64,000 nt of DNA, from contig URMK01000001.1 of NCBI GenBank assembly GCA_900548905.1, positions 248,001 to 312,000 of the forward strand. The letters run 5' to 3'. The notes under the pieces are model-generated. The model searched no databases and was not told the origin of the DNA. It saw only the letters and a program-made list of their open reading frames with translations. Within the stretch, counting starts at the first letter, position 1; every line of letters starts with the position of its first letter. Source of the DNA: an uncultured Lachnospiraceae bacterium. GTDB taxonomy: Bacteria > Bacillota > Clostridia > Lachnospirales > Lachnospiraceae. A program made the translations under genes and the position numbers. This document shows, piece after piece, positions 43,164-51,099 of the stretch.

Positions 43164-44816
43164 ATGAGTATAGGTGCGATGCTGTTGTCGATGGCCGGAG
43201 GACTGGGATTATTTCTGTTTGGTATGCGGCTGATGAGCGAGAGTATTGAGAAGGCGGCAGGAGCCAAGCTGAGGGGCATCCTTGAAATGTTTACCACAAA
43301 CCGGTTTCTGGGTATGCTGGTAGGTATTATTTTTACGGCAGTGATCCAGTCCTCCTCAGCATGTACTGTCATGGTAGTCAGTTTCGTAAATTCGGGGCTG
43401 ATGAATCTGTATCAGGCGGCAGGCGTTATTTTTGGTGCGAATATCGGCACCACGGTAACCTCCCAGCTGGTATCTTTTAACCTTTCTGAAATAGCTCCGG
43501 TATTCCTGCTTGTGGGAATTCTGGGTGTTATGTTCTGCAAACGGCAGAATATCGTGAAGATCTGCCATATTGTCCTTGGGTTTGGCGTATTATTCATGGG
43601 GCTGTCCGGAATGTCAAGCGCCATGTCGGGAATGAGAGACATGCCTGAGATTGTGCATATCCTTTCTTCCCTGACGAGTCCTATACTTGCCATACTGGTG
43701 GGAACCGTCCTGACGGCAGTGATCCAGAGCTCCTCCGTAACCGTCAGCATTGTGCTGCTCATGGCAAACCAGGGGCTTCTTGAACTTCCTATCTGCCTTT
43801 ATATCGTTTTGGGGTGTAACATCGGTGCCTGTACTTCAGCGCTTCTGGCCTCCCTGAACGGGAAGAAGGATGCCAAGCGCGCAGCTATGATACACTTCCT
43901 GTTCAATGTAATAGGGACCGTGCTCATGTATCTGATTCTGAAGCTGGCGATGAACCCCGTCATGGATATGCTGCATCTGGTATCCGGCACCAACTCGGGC
44001 CGTTTTGTTGCCAATGCCCATACCATCTTCAAAGTATTCCAGGTCATTGCGTTATTCCCCTTCGCCGGCCTTATCGTCAAACTCACTTATGTCTTTGTGC
44101 CCGGTGACGATATCAAGATGGACGACAGGGACAGCTTTACCCTGAAATATATCGGGGATAAAACGGTATTTAATCCTGCCACGGCGGTGGTGGAGGTGGA
44201 TAAGGAGCTGAACCGCATGGCGACACTCGCCTCCGACAACCTGAACCGTGCCATGAATGCCCTGATAACCCTGGATGACGAGGATATTGAAACCGTTTAT
44301 TCGGTGGAAAAGAATATCAATTTCCTGAACCATTCGATTACCAATTATCTGGTGAAAATTAACCAGACCACCCTTCCTATTGAAGACCAGAAGAGCATCG
44401 GCGCTCTTTTCCATATTGTGAATGATATTGAAAGAATCGGTGATCATGCCGAAAATGTGGCGGATGCGGCGAAAAAAAGAAAGGAAACCGGTGTGAGCTT
44501 CAGCAGGGAAGCACAGCATGAGCTGGGGGAAATGCTGGATATGGTCAATACCATAATCCGTTTTGCAGTGGAAATGTTTTCCACCGGATCCGACGACCTG
44601 GCAGAAAATGTGGAACAGCTGGAGGATGCCATTGATGAGAAGGAACGGGAGATCCAGAAGTCCCATATTGATCGGATGACCAAAAACCTTTGTACGCCGG
44701 AAGCGAGTATGATATTTTCTGATGTGGTCAGCGGCCTGGAAAGGGTGGCGGATCATGCGACAAATATTGCCTTTGCCATGGATAATACAGAATATGAAGT
44801 GAGTAAAGCCGTGTAA
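43164..44816 (+). CDS. Na+/phosphate cotransporter with C-terminal PhoU domain
   Basis: 550 residues. Two inverted PNaS/NptA repeats, each with the QSSS motif (VIQSSSACTVM, VIQSSSVTVSI), form a membrane domain of about eight helices (1-310). The soluble C-terminal half is PhoU-like, with helical bundle motifs such as NDIERIGDHAENVADAA. The transporter imports phosphate with sodium. The fused PhoU-like domain may sense or gate according to phosphate state. It has its own leader with TGTAAA boxes and a terminator, so it is monocistronic. Confidence 0.92.
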   Translation: MSIGAMLLSMAGGLGLFLFGMRLMSESIEKAAGAKLRGILEMFTTNRFLGMLVGIIFTAVIQSSSACTVMVVSFVNSGLMNLYQAAGVIFGANIGTTVTSQLVSFNLSEIAPVFLLVGILGVMFCKRQNIVKICHIVLGFGVLFMGLSGMSSAMSGMRDMPEIVHILSSLTSPILAILVGTVLTAVIQSSSVTVSIVLLMANQGLLELPICLYIVLGCNIGACTSALLASLNGKKDAKRAAMIHFLFNVIGTVLMYLILKLAMNPVMDMLHLVSGTNSGRFVANAHTIFKVFQVIALFPFAGLIVKLTYVFVPGDDIKMDDRDSFTLKYIGDKTVFNPATAVVEVDKELNRMATLASDNLNRAMNALITLDDEDIETVYSVEKNINFLNHSITNYLVKINQTTLPIEDQKSIGALFHIVNDIERIGDHAENVADAAKKRKETGVSFSREAQHELGEMLDMVNTIIRFAVEMFSTGSDDLAENVEQLEDAIDEKEREIQKSHIDRMTKNLCTPEASMIFSDVVSGLERVADHATNIAFAMDNTEYEVSKAV

Positions 44817-44860
44817 AGGATTTCATCCATAGGGCCGGCAAGAACAGCGGCAGCATCCGG

Positions 44861-44891
44861 AATCCCGTAAAAAGTGATTTTTACGGGATTT
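44861..44891 (+). terminator. Terminator-like hairpin after the Na/Pi transporter
   Basis: AATCCCGTAAAAA (44861-44873), loop GTGA, TTTTTACGGGATT (44878-44890): a perfect 13-bp stem. The T-run is inside the stem, with only TTAT after it. It is nearly symmetrical and could act on both strands. Confidence 0.65.
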
Positions 44892-44916
44892 ATGCACGCT
44901 TGAATCACCTTCTCAC

Positions 44917-44941
44917 GTACTGTGCAGTAAATGCACAGTAC
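44917..44941. promoter_or_regulatory. Perfect 10-bp dyad and CAGTA repeats upstream of the wall hydrolase
   Basis: GTACTGTGCA and TGCACAGTAC flank the loop GTAAA. CAGTA occurs four times between 44925 and 44961. It ends 50 bases before the -35, a position suited to an activator or to an independent terminator. Function unknown. Confidence 0.4.
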
Positions 44942-44990
44942 TGAGTGAACAGTAACCCAGTAATTTCCTGTAAAATTAAGGAATTGGGAA

Positions 44991-45019
44991 TTGACAGAAG
45001 AGGAGGATTTGAATATAAT
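44991..45019 (+). promoter_or_regulatory. Perfect-consensus SigA promoter of the NlpC/P60 gene
   Basis: TTGACA (44991-44996), exactly 17 bases, TATAAT (45014-45019). The leader of about 95 bases starts inside a WalR-like box. Confidence 0.88.
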
Positions 45020-45024
45020 ACAGA

Positions 45025-45041
45025 TGTAACAATATTGTAAC
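45025..45041. promoter_or_regulatory. WalR-type box at the wall-hydrolase start site
   Basis: TGTAAC-AATAT-TGTAAC fits the WalR (YycF) consensus TGTWAH-N5-TGTWAH at every position. It covers the predicted start site, a location that would favour repression from this promoter. Confidence 0.6.
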
Positions 45042-45120
45042 AATTTGAAAGGAATCTGTAAAAAGTTCCGTTCAGACCGCACGGAATGAATACATAGCAA
45101 AAAAACAGGAGATATATTTT

Positions 45121-46152
45121 ATGGTAAAAGGAACGAAAGCAATCGGCATGTTGGCGGCGGGGATTGTATTATATACGGGAATGACAATTTCTGCGACAGA
45201 AACCGGGAATGCGCTGGTGCCTTCTGCGGGTGTGGGCGAGATTCTGGAAGCGAATGTGAAGGAAGAAGAGTATCTGGCGGCTGCGGAAGAAGCCAAGGTG
45301 GAACGGAAAGCGATATACGGCTTCAGCAACCTGGGGATTGCCAATGTTTCCAATTATTTGAATGTAAGAGAGGATCCCAGCGAGGACGGCAAACTGGTCG
45401 GCAAGATGAGCAAGAACAGCGGCTGTGAGGTGCTGGAAGTAAAAGACGGATGGGCGCATATCAAGTCCGGCAAGGTTACCGGCTATGTTAAGGCAGAGTT
45501 CCTGCTTACAGGGCAGGAAGCCAGGGACAGGGCGGATAAGGTGGCTACGGATATGGCGGTATGTAATTCGGGAGGCCTGCGCGTAAGACAGGAGGCCAGC
45601 ACGGAAAGCCCGGTTATAACTCTGGTTGCCGAAGGCGAAGAACTGGAGGTTGTGGAGCAGTTGGACGGATGGGTGAAGATCATGCTGGATGATGAAGAAG
45701 CCTATGTTTCCGCTGATTATGTGAATATTGCAAAGAAACTGGACAGAGCCGTTACACAGACCGAACTGAAATATGGCAAGGGTGTCTCCAATGTCCGTGT
45801 TGATTTGGTTAACTATGCGAAGCAGTTCCTGGGGAACCCTTATGTTTGGGGAGGCGTGAGCCTGACTAAAGGAGCAGATTGCTCCGGTTTTACCATGAGT
45901 GTGTTTAAGAATTACGGGGTATCCCTGCCTCATTCCTCCGCTTCCCAGAGCACTATGGGAACCAAGGTGAGCCTTTCCGAGGCGATGCCCGGCGATTTGG
46001 TTTTCTATGCCCAGAACGGGAGAGTGAACCATGTGGCTATTTATATCGGAAACGGACAGGTTATCCATGCCAGCAATCCCCGTTCCGGCATCAAGATTTC
46101 CAATGTGAGCTATCGTACGCCTTATGCGGTGAAGCGGGTTCTCAGCCAGTAA
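45121..46152 (+). CDS. Secreted SH3-domain NlpC/P60 peptidoglycan endopeptidase
   Basis: 343 residues. Signal peptide (about 1-30), an acidic segment, two bacterial SH3 domains (about 68-130 and 140-205; each with the LNVRE/LRVRQ start), and a C-terminal NlpC/P60 domain. Catalytic Cys254 is in KGADCSGFT, His304 in RVNHVAIYIG and third residue His316 in VIHAS. Such enzymes cut gamma-D-Glu-diaminopimelate bonds in peptidoglycan outside the cell during growth. RBS AGGAG. Perfect promoter and WalR-like box upstream fit a wall-homeostasis gene. Confidence 0.93.
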   Translation: MVKGTKAIGMLAAGIVLYTGMTISATETGNALVPSAGVGEILEANVKEEEYLAAAEEAKVERKAIYGFSNLGIANVSNYLNVREDPSEDGKLVGKMSKNSGCEVLEVKDGWAHIKSGKVTGYVKAEFLLTGQEARDRADKVATDMAVCNSGGLRVRQEASTESPVITLVAEGEELEVVEQLDGWVKIMLDDEEAYVSADYVNIAKKLDRAVTQTELKYGKGVSNVRVDLVNYAKQFLGNPYVWGGVSLTKGADCSGFTMSVFKNYGVSLPHSSASQSTMGTKVSLSEAMPGDLVFYAQNGRVNHVAIYIGNGQVIHASNPRSGIKISNVSYRTPYAVKRVLSQ

Positions 46153-46162
46153 TATGGATGCG

Positions 46163-46192
46163 GTAACGGTTCAGATTCGTTTGAACTGTTAC
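46163..46192 (+). repeat. Small inverted repeat, GTAACGGTTCA...TGAACTGTTAC
   Basis: A stem of 11 pairs (one G-U) with an 8-base loop, 11 bases after the wall-hydrolase stop. No T-run follows. It looks like the most complete of three related elements (also 6853 and 54571). It may still help end the upstream mRNA. Confidence 0.5.
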
Positions 46193-46217
46193 AAGATGGG
46201 ATAAAATAAGAAAAGAG

Positions 46218-46247
46218 TTTACAAGAGCAGGATGCATGTGTTATACT
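46218..46247 (+). promoter_or_regulatory. Promoter of rpsO
   Basis: TTTACA (46218-46223), an 18-base spacer, TATACT (46242-46247). It gives a leader of about 85 bases before rpsO, in which S15 autoregulation is possible, but no pseudoknot was verified. Confidence 0.6.
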
Positions 46248-46338
46248 TTCCTAGTATGAAATTCAGCCGGTACCCAGATGCAGGACACTCCGACCCCATC
46301 CTGGTATCAGGCGATTACAAATTTAAGGAGGAACACAC

Positions 46339-46605
46339 ATGATTTCCAAAGAAAAGAAAACAGCAATTATCACTGAGTATGCAAGATGCGAAGGTGACAC
46401 CGGTTCACCGGAGGTACAGATCGCAGTCCTGACAGAAAGAATCAAAGAGCTTACCGAGCATCTGAAGAGCAACCCGAAGGATCATCATTCCAGAAGAGGT
46501 CTGCTTAAGATGGTTGGACAGAGAAGAGGCCTTCTGGATTACCTGAAGGGCAAAGATATCGAAAGATACCGTTCTCTGATTGAAAAGCTGGGAATCAGAA
46601 AATAA
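46339..46605 (+). CDS. rpsO: 30S ribosomal protein S15
   Basis: 88 residues, the normal length. It binds the central domain of 16S rRNA early in 30S assembly. The conserved DTGSPEVQIAVLTERI and DHHSRRGLLKMVGQRR blocks are intact. RBS AAGGAGG. It is followed by pnp, as in most bacteria. Confidence 0.98.
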   Translation: MISKEKKTAIITEYARCEGDTGSPEVQIAVLTERIKELTEHLKSNPKDHHSRRGLLKMVGQRRGLLDYLKGKDIERYRSLIEKLGIRK

Positions 46606-46616
46606 TGCTGCAAATC

Positions 46617-46664
46617 AAGGCGGATTTGGCTTCGGGATTGCCTGGATCCTTCCGCCTTATTGTA
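46617..46664 (+). terminator. Hairpin after rpsO, probable terminator
   Basis: AAGGCGGA (46617-46624) pairs with TCCGCCTT (46651-46658) across a 26-base loop, followed by ATTGT. Partial read-through into pnp is likely. Confidence 0.5.
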
Positions 46665-46804
46665 CAATGAAGGGATTTCCCGGATCGTACAACAGCCATC
46701 ACGTTATGGATGGCGCCTTCTGCTTTTTCAGGTCGGAAGAGTGCTTCCGAGACCACTGACAAGGGCATTTGCCGCGGTTTTGGCCGGCAAGCGGTTTTGT
46801 CAGT
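46660..46804 (+). promoter_or_regulatory. Hairpin-rich leader of pnp
   Basis: Three further hairpins follow. The first is TTGTAC / GTACAA (46660-46665, 46687-46692). The second is GGTCGGAAG / CTTCCGAGACC (46731-46754). The third is nested: ACTGACAA / TTGTCAGT (46755-46762, 46797-46804) enclosing TTGCCG / CGGCAA. PNPase autoregulates through a leader stem in E. coli; this leader may serve the same purpose. Confidence 0.5.
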
Positions 46805-46868
46805 AGTTTCGGCATCTTCTGCCTGGACGGCAAATTATGAAAGATCAGTTCAGAAAAGGAGAGACAAA

Positions 46869-48959
46869 ATGTACAAGACATTTTCCATGGAACTTGCCGG
46901 ACGCACCCTGAGTGTGGACATCGGCAGAGTGGCAGCACAGGCAAACGGAGCTGCATTTATGCATTATGGGGATACCACTGTGTTATCCACCGCAACAGCG
47001 AGTGAAAAGCCCAGAGAGGGGATTGATTTCTTCCCCCTGAGCGTTGAATATGAGGAGAAGCTTTATTCCGTCGGAAAAATTCCCGGAGGCTTTAACAAGA
47101 GGGAAGGAAAAGCGAGTGAAAACTCCGTGCTGACGAGCCGTGTTATCGACCGTCCCATGCGCCCTTTGTTCCCTAAGGATTACAGAAATGATGTAACCCT
47201 GAATAACCTGGTTCTTTCCGTAGATCCTTCCTGCCGTCCGGAGTTGGTGGCTATGCTGGGTTCTGCGATAGCCGCCAGCATTTCCGATATCCCTTTTGAC
47301 GGTCCCTGTGCAATGACCCAGGTAGGTCTGGTTGACGGCGAATTTGTTCTCAACCCTTCCCAGGAGCAGTGGAAAAACGGGGATTTAAGCCTTACAGTTG
47401 CTTCTACAGGCGAAAAGGTCATCATGATTGAAGCCGGCGCCAATGAAGTGCCTGAAAATAAGATGATTGAAGCCATATATATGGCTCATGATGTAAACCA
47501 GACAATTATTGCATTTATCAATACAATTGTTGCGGAATTAGGAAAGGCCAAGCATGAATATACCAGCTGCGCCATTCCGGAAGAACTGTTTGCCGCCATT
47601 AAAGAAATCGTACCTCCTGCAGAGATGGAAGAGGCCGTATTTACTGATATTAAGCAGATAAGAGAAGAAAATATCAGAAAAGTAACCGCCCGCCTGGAAG
47701 AAGCCTTCGCAGAGAAGGAAGAATGGCTTCCTGTTTTGGGAGAGGCGATTTACCAGTATCAGAAAAAGACTGTCCGCAAGATGATCCTGAAGGATCATAA
47801 GCGTCCGGACGGACGTGCGATCACCCAGATCCGTCCGCTGGCTGCAGAGGTGGATATTATTCCCAGAGTGCATGGTTCTGCTATGTTCACCCGCGGACAG
47901 ACCCAGATCTGTACGATTACCACACTGGCTCCCCTTTCTGAAATGCAGAGAATTGACGGCCTTGATGAAAACGAAGTAAATAAGAGATATATGCACCATT
48001 ATAATTTCCCGTCCTATTCCGTAGGTGAGACAAAGCCTTCCAGAGGACCGGGACGCCGTGAAATCGGCCATGGCGCGCTGGCAGAGAAGGCCTTGATTCC
48101 GGTACTGCCTACGGAGGACGAATTCCCTTATGCGATTCGTACCGTGTCCGAGACCTTTGAATCCAACGGCTCCACCTCCCAGGCATCCATCTGTGCATCC
48201 ACGATGTCCCTGATGGCCGCCGGTGTTCCTCTTAAAAAGCAGGTGGCAGGTATTTCCTGCGGGCTTGTTACCGGAGATACGGATGATGATTATCTGGTAC
48301 TCACCGATATCCAGGGACTGGAAGATTTCTTCGGGGATATGGATTTCAAGGTTGCCGGTACCCATGACGGTATTACTGCCATTCAGATGGATATCAAGAT
48401 TCATGGTCTGACAAGACCCATCGTGGAAGAGGCGATTGCTAAAACAAAAGAAGCAAGGGAATTCATTATGAATGAAGTAATGAGCCCCTGCATCCCTGCT
48501 CCCAGAGCGGAAGTGGGAACCTATGCGCCCAAGATTATCTCCGTACAGATTGATCCGGAAAAAATCGGTGATGTGGTTGGACAGCGCGGAAAGACAATTA
48601 ATGAAATTATTGCCCGTACCGGCGTGAAGATCGATATAACCGATGACGGAAAGGTATCCGTATGCGGAACAGATAAGGAAATGATGGATAAGGCTGTGGA
48701 AATGGTTAAGATTATCACTACTGATTTCCAGGAAGGCCAGATTTTCAAGGGTGTGGTAGTCAGCATTAAGGAGTTCGGTGCCTTTATCGAATTCGCTCCC
48801 GGAAAAGAAGGTATGGTTCACATTTCCAAGATCGCCAAAGAAAGAATCAACCGTGTGGAAGATGTGCTTACCCTCGGTGAAATGGTTACGGTTGTCTGCC
48901 TTGGTAAGGATAAGATGGGCAGAATCAGCTTCTCCATGAAGGATGTTGCACAGGTTTAA
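46869..48959 (+). CDS. pnp: Polyribonucleotide nucleotidyltransferase
   Basis: 696 residues, a trimeric 3'-5' phosphorolytic exoribonuclease. Two RNase PH domains joined by a helical domain, then KH (VVGQRGKTINEIIARTGVKIDI) and S1 (FKGVVVSIKEFGAFIEFAPGKEGMVHIS). I chose ATG 46869 with AAAGGAGA upstream; the in-frame extension to 46710 runs through hairpins and is not family-like. The S1 domain is directly followed by the stop, without a long tail. Confidence 0.97.
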   Translation: MYKTFSMELAGRTLSVDIGRVAAQANGAAFMHYGDTTVLSTATASEKPREGIDFFPLSVEYEEKLYSVGKIPGGFNKREGKASENSVLTSRVIDRPMRPLFPKDYRNDVTLNNLVLSVDPSCRPELVAMLGSAIAASISDIPFDGPCAMTQVGLVDGEFVLNPSQEQWKNGDLSLTVASTGEKVIMIEAGANEVPENKMIEAIYMAHDVNQTIIAFINTIVAELGKAKHEYTSCAIPEELFAAIKEIVPPAEMEEAVFTDIKQIREENIRKVTARLEEAFAEKEEWLPVLGEAIYQYQKKTVRKMILKDHKRPDGRAITQIRPLAAEVDIIPRVHGSAMFTRGQTQICTITTLAPLSEMQRIDGLDENEVNKRYMHHYNFPSYSVGETKPSRGPGRREIGHGALAEKALIPVLPTEDEFPYAIRTVSETFESNGSTSQASICASTMSLMAAGVPLKKQVAGISCGLVTGDTDDDYLVLTDIQGLEDFFGDMDFKVAGTHDGITAIQMDIKIHGLTRPIVEEAIAKTKEAREFIMNEVMSPCIPAPRAEVGTYAPKIISVQIDPEKIGDVVGQRGKTINEIIARTGVKIDITDDGKVSVCGTDKEMMDKAVEMVKIITTDFQEGQIFKGVVVSIKEFGAFIEFAPGKEGMVHISKIAKERINRVEDVLTLGEMVTVVCLGKDKMGRISFSMKDVAQV

Positions 48960-49056
48960 ACCAGATATCCCACAGGCTGCGGAAAAGATATCCCTCGCAG
49001 CAGCAGCGGATTTGCCGGGTATAGGCCCGCTGTCTGAGGGCATAAACAGAATAGGA

Positions 49057-49094
49057 ACCGGAGGAATGTGTAAAAGCATTCCTCCGGTTTTTTG
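49057..49094 (+). terminator. Strong intrinsic terminator after pnp
   Basis: ACCGGAGGAATG (49057-49068), loop TGTAAAAG, CATTCCTCCGGT (49077-49088), then TTTTT. Perfect 12-bp stem. Confidence 0.88.
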
Positions 49095-49392
49095 TGTCCT
49101 CAGGAGTCATAACCTGGCATGTCTCACAATATACTGAAAATGGAAGCAAAGCATTCCAAGGAAGCATAGCATTCCTTAGCAGAAAAGTGGACAGACTGCC
49201 TGTAACGGCTTTGAAAATGTATTTTGCCGTCTGTACGCACCGTTTCGCGCAGATTTATTCCAAATCCGGACAGCACAGCCCTGCTGCGCACCCCCATTGG
49301 AAGCAAATCTGCCGCAAGGTGGGATGCAAAGCGGCCAGAATACCATTTTCAAATATGTTTCAGGAGTAGAAACCGGGAAAGGATGTGTGGCC
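49095..49392. other. 300-bp gap between pnp and spoIIIAA
   Basis: It holds the 18-bp tandem repeat (49140-49175) and a stretch with no convincing gene. Weak frames exist on both strands but lack ribosome sites. I could not find a clear SigE promoter, although spoIIIA operons are normally SigE-dependent. Confidence 0.45.
49140..49175. repeat. 18-bp tandem repeat in the pnp-spoIIIAA gap
   Basis: Two adjacent units: ATGGAAGCAAAGCATTCC (49140-49157) and AAGGAAGCATAGCATTCC (49158-49175). Same family as the units in rimP (34590) and the alpha-galactosidase gene (13420), but outside any gene I believe in. Confidence 0.85.
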
Positions 49393-50352
49393 ATGACGTG
49401 TGAGGAAGATGTATTACGGATTTTTCCGGAAGAAATGCGGGGAAAATGGCGGAAAGCGGCAGGTTTGTCCGAACATCTCCAGGAAATAAGGCTGCGTGCG
49501 GATAAACCTGTGCTGCTTTATATAGACGGGAAGGAATATTATAAAGACAAAAACGGGGATATCGTGTGCCGCATGGAGCAGGCGGAGCTTATGGACAGAG
49601 TTGAACTGGAACAGCTGATATCCTACACCTGCAATTATTCTATGTATGCCTTTGAAGAAGAAATAAGCCGCGGGTATCTGTCGCTGCCGGGAGGGCACCG
49701 TATGGGGCTTGCAGGGGAGGTCATCCTTTCGGAAAAGGAGAAAATCAGGAATATCAAGCATATATCCTGCGTGAACATCCGGATTTCCCATGAAATCAAA
49801 GGTGCTGCCGATGAGGTGCTGCCCTTTCTTTACCAGGACGGAAGCTTTTTAAATACGCTTATCATATCGCCTCCGGGCTGCGGCAAGACAACGCTTCTGC
49901 GGGATATCGTAAGGCAGGTTTCCGATGGAAATTCCTTCGGGGAAGGTGTTACGGTGGGAATTGTGGACGAGCGTTCCGAGATCGCCGGTTCTTTCCAGGG
50001 ACGTGTCCAGAATGATGTGGGGATGCGCACGGATGTCCTGGACAGCTGTCCGAAAGCGGAAGGTATGATGTTGTTGATCCGTTCCATGGCTCCCAAGGTG
50101 ATCGGTGTGGACGAACTGGGGAGTGAAGAAGATATTGCGGCCTTGAAAAAAGCGCTTTGCTGCGGCTGTTCCCTATTGGCCACTATCCACGCCGAAACAG
50201 CGGCTGAGGCCGCCGGCCGTCTGTTTATGAGGCAGCTGGCGGGAGAAAAGGTATTTGAACGATATGTGGTACTTACCAGAAGGCTGGGAAAATGTGAAGT
50301 GTCCTCCGTTTTGGATAAAGAACAGAGGATTCTGGCAGGGAGGCTGCTATGA
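49393..50352 (+). CDS. spoIIIAA: Stage III sporulation protein AA (ATPase)
   Basis: 319 residues, a secretion-type ATPase resembling type II/IV secretion motors. It acts in the mother cell with SpoIIIAB-AH to build the feeding-tube complex. Walker A SPPGCGKTTLLRDIV and Walker B IGVDELGS are intact, with NDVGMRTDVLD between. I chose ATG 49393 (AAAGGA upstream) over the frame start at 49297. It overlaps spoIIIAB by four bases. Confidence 0.93.
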   Translation: MTCEEDVLRIFPEEMRGKWRKAAGLSEHLQEIRLRADKPVLLYIDGKEYYKDKNGDIVCRMEQAELMDRVELEQLISYTCNYSMYAFEEEISRGYLSLPGGHRMGLAGEVILSEKEKIRNIKHISCVNIRISHEIKGAADEVLPFLYQDGSFLNTLIISPPGCGKTTLLRDIVRQVSDGNSFGEGVTVGIVDERSEIAGSFQGRVQNDVGMRTDVLDSCPKAEGMMLLIRSMAPKVIGVDELGSEEDIAALKKALCCGCSLLATIHAETAAEAAGRLFMRQLAGEKVFERYVVLTRRLGKCEVSSVLDKEQRILAGRLL

Positions 50353-50867
50353 TGAAGCTTGCCGGCGCGCTGCTGCTGGTGTTGGGCTGCGCCGGATTCG
50401 GATGGTGTATGTGCAGGGATATGGAAAAACATATCGGCCAGCTGCATCTTTTGGCAAGAGCCTTTACCATGCTGGAAAGCGAAGTAGGCTATAGCAGGGC
50501 GACCCTGCCCGAGGGACTGACCCGTGTGGGGAACCGTCTGAAAGGCCGGCTGGGGGAATGCTTCGTGAATGTGGGGAAAAAGGCCCAGGGACCGGAAGGA
50601 ATCACATTTGCGGCGGCCTGGGAGGAAGAGATGGCAGGCTTCCTGAAGGAAACCTGTCTGGATAAAAAGGAAGAGGAGCTGTTACTTTCCTTTCCCGGAT
50701 TTACCGGTTTTGTGGACGGACAGATGCAGCTGCTGTCCCTGGAACAGTTCGGGAAGGAAATAAGACGTGCGGAAGAAAAGGCGAGGAAAGAGACAGAAAG
50801 CCGTAGAAAAGCGGTTCTTTCCGTGAGTATGGCAGGAGGGCTGCTGATTGCTATCCTGCTGATATGA
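50349..50867 (+). CDS. spoIIIAB: Stage III sporulation protein AB
   Basis: 172 residues. An N-terminal membrane segment (LAGALLLVLGCAGFGWCM) is followed by a GspF-like helical domain and a C-terminal hydrophobic segment (VSMAGGLLIAILLI). The family motif LLARAFTMLESEVGYSRATLPE is clear. Second gene of the spoIIIA operon. Confidence 0.92.
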   Translation: MMKLAGALLLVLGCAGFGWCMCRDMEKHIGQLHLLARAFTMLESEVGYSRATLPEGLTRVGNRLKGRLGECFVNVGKKAQGPEGITFAAAWEEEMAGFLKETCLDKKEEELLLSFPGFTGFVDGQMQLLSLEQFGKEIRRAEEKARKETESRRKAVLSVSMAGGLLIAILLI

Positions 50868-50884
50868 CTTTGAAGGAGAATGGA

Positions 50885-51079
50885 ATGGGAGTAAGTCTTA
50901 TTTTTAAAATAGCGGCGGTAGGGATCCTGGTCACTATCCTGAGCCAGATATTAAAGCACAGCGGCAGGGAAGAGCATGCGTTTCTCCTTTCCCTGGCGGG
51001 GCTGATACTGGTACTCACATGGGTGATCCCCTACATATACGATTTATTCACAACGATACAGAACCTGTTTCAGCTCTGA
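50885..51079 (+). CDS. spoIIIAC: Stage III sporulation protein AC
   Basis: 64 residues with two membrane segments, the usual size of SpoIIIAC. I chose ATG 50885, giving MGVSLIFKIAAVGILVTIL, with AAGGAG upstream; the ATG at 50864 overlaps spoIIIAB and would add seven residues. Membrane partner of SpoIIIAD/AE in the feeding-tube complex. Confidence 0.9.
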   Translation: MGVSLIFKIAAVGILVTILSQILKHSGREEHAFLLSLAGLILVLTWVIPYIYDLFTTIQNLFQL

Positions 51080-51099
51080 CAGAAAGGAAGGGACAGGGA

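Noticed and set aside
46710..46868. In-frame N-terminal extension of pnp
   Set aside because: Runs through several hairpins and does not resemble PNPase N termini; ATG 46869 has AAAGGAGA.
47538..49079. 513-codon minus-strand frame opposite pnp
   Set aside because: Shadow of pnp; crosses the pnp terminator and lacks a ribosome site.
49094..49369. 91-codon plus-strand frame in the pnp-spoIIIAA gap
   Set aside because: Begins inside the terminator, has no ribosome site, and contains the 18-bp repeat. I treat the region as non-coding, although a conserved cryptic protein cannot be excluded.
49300..49392. SigE promoter for spoIIIA
   Set aside because: Expected from biology, but no convincing -35/-10 pair was found by eye.
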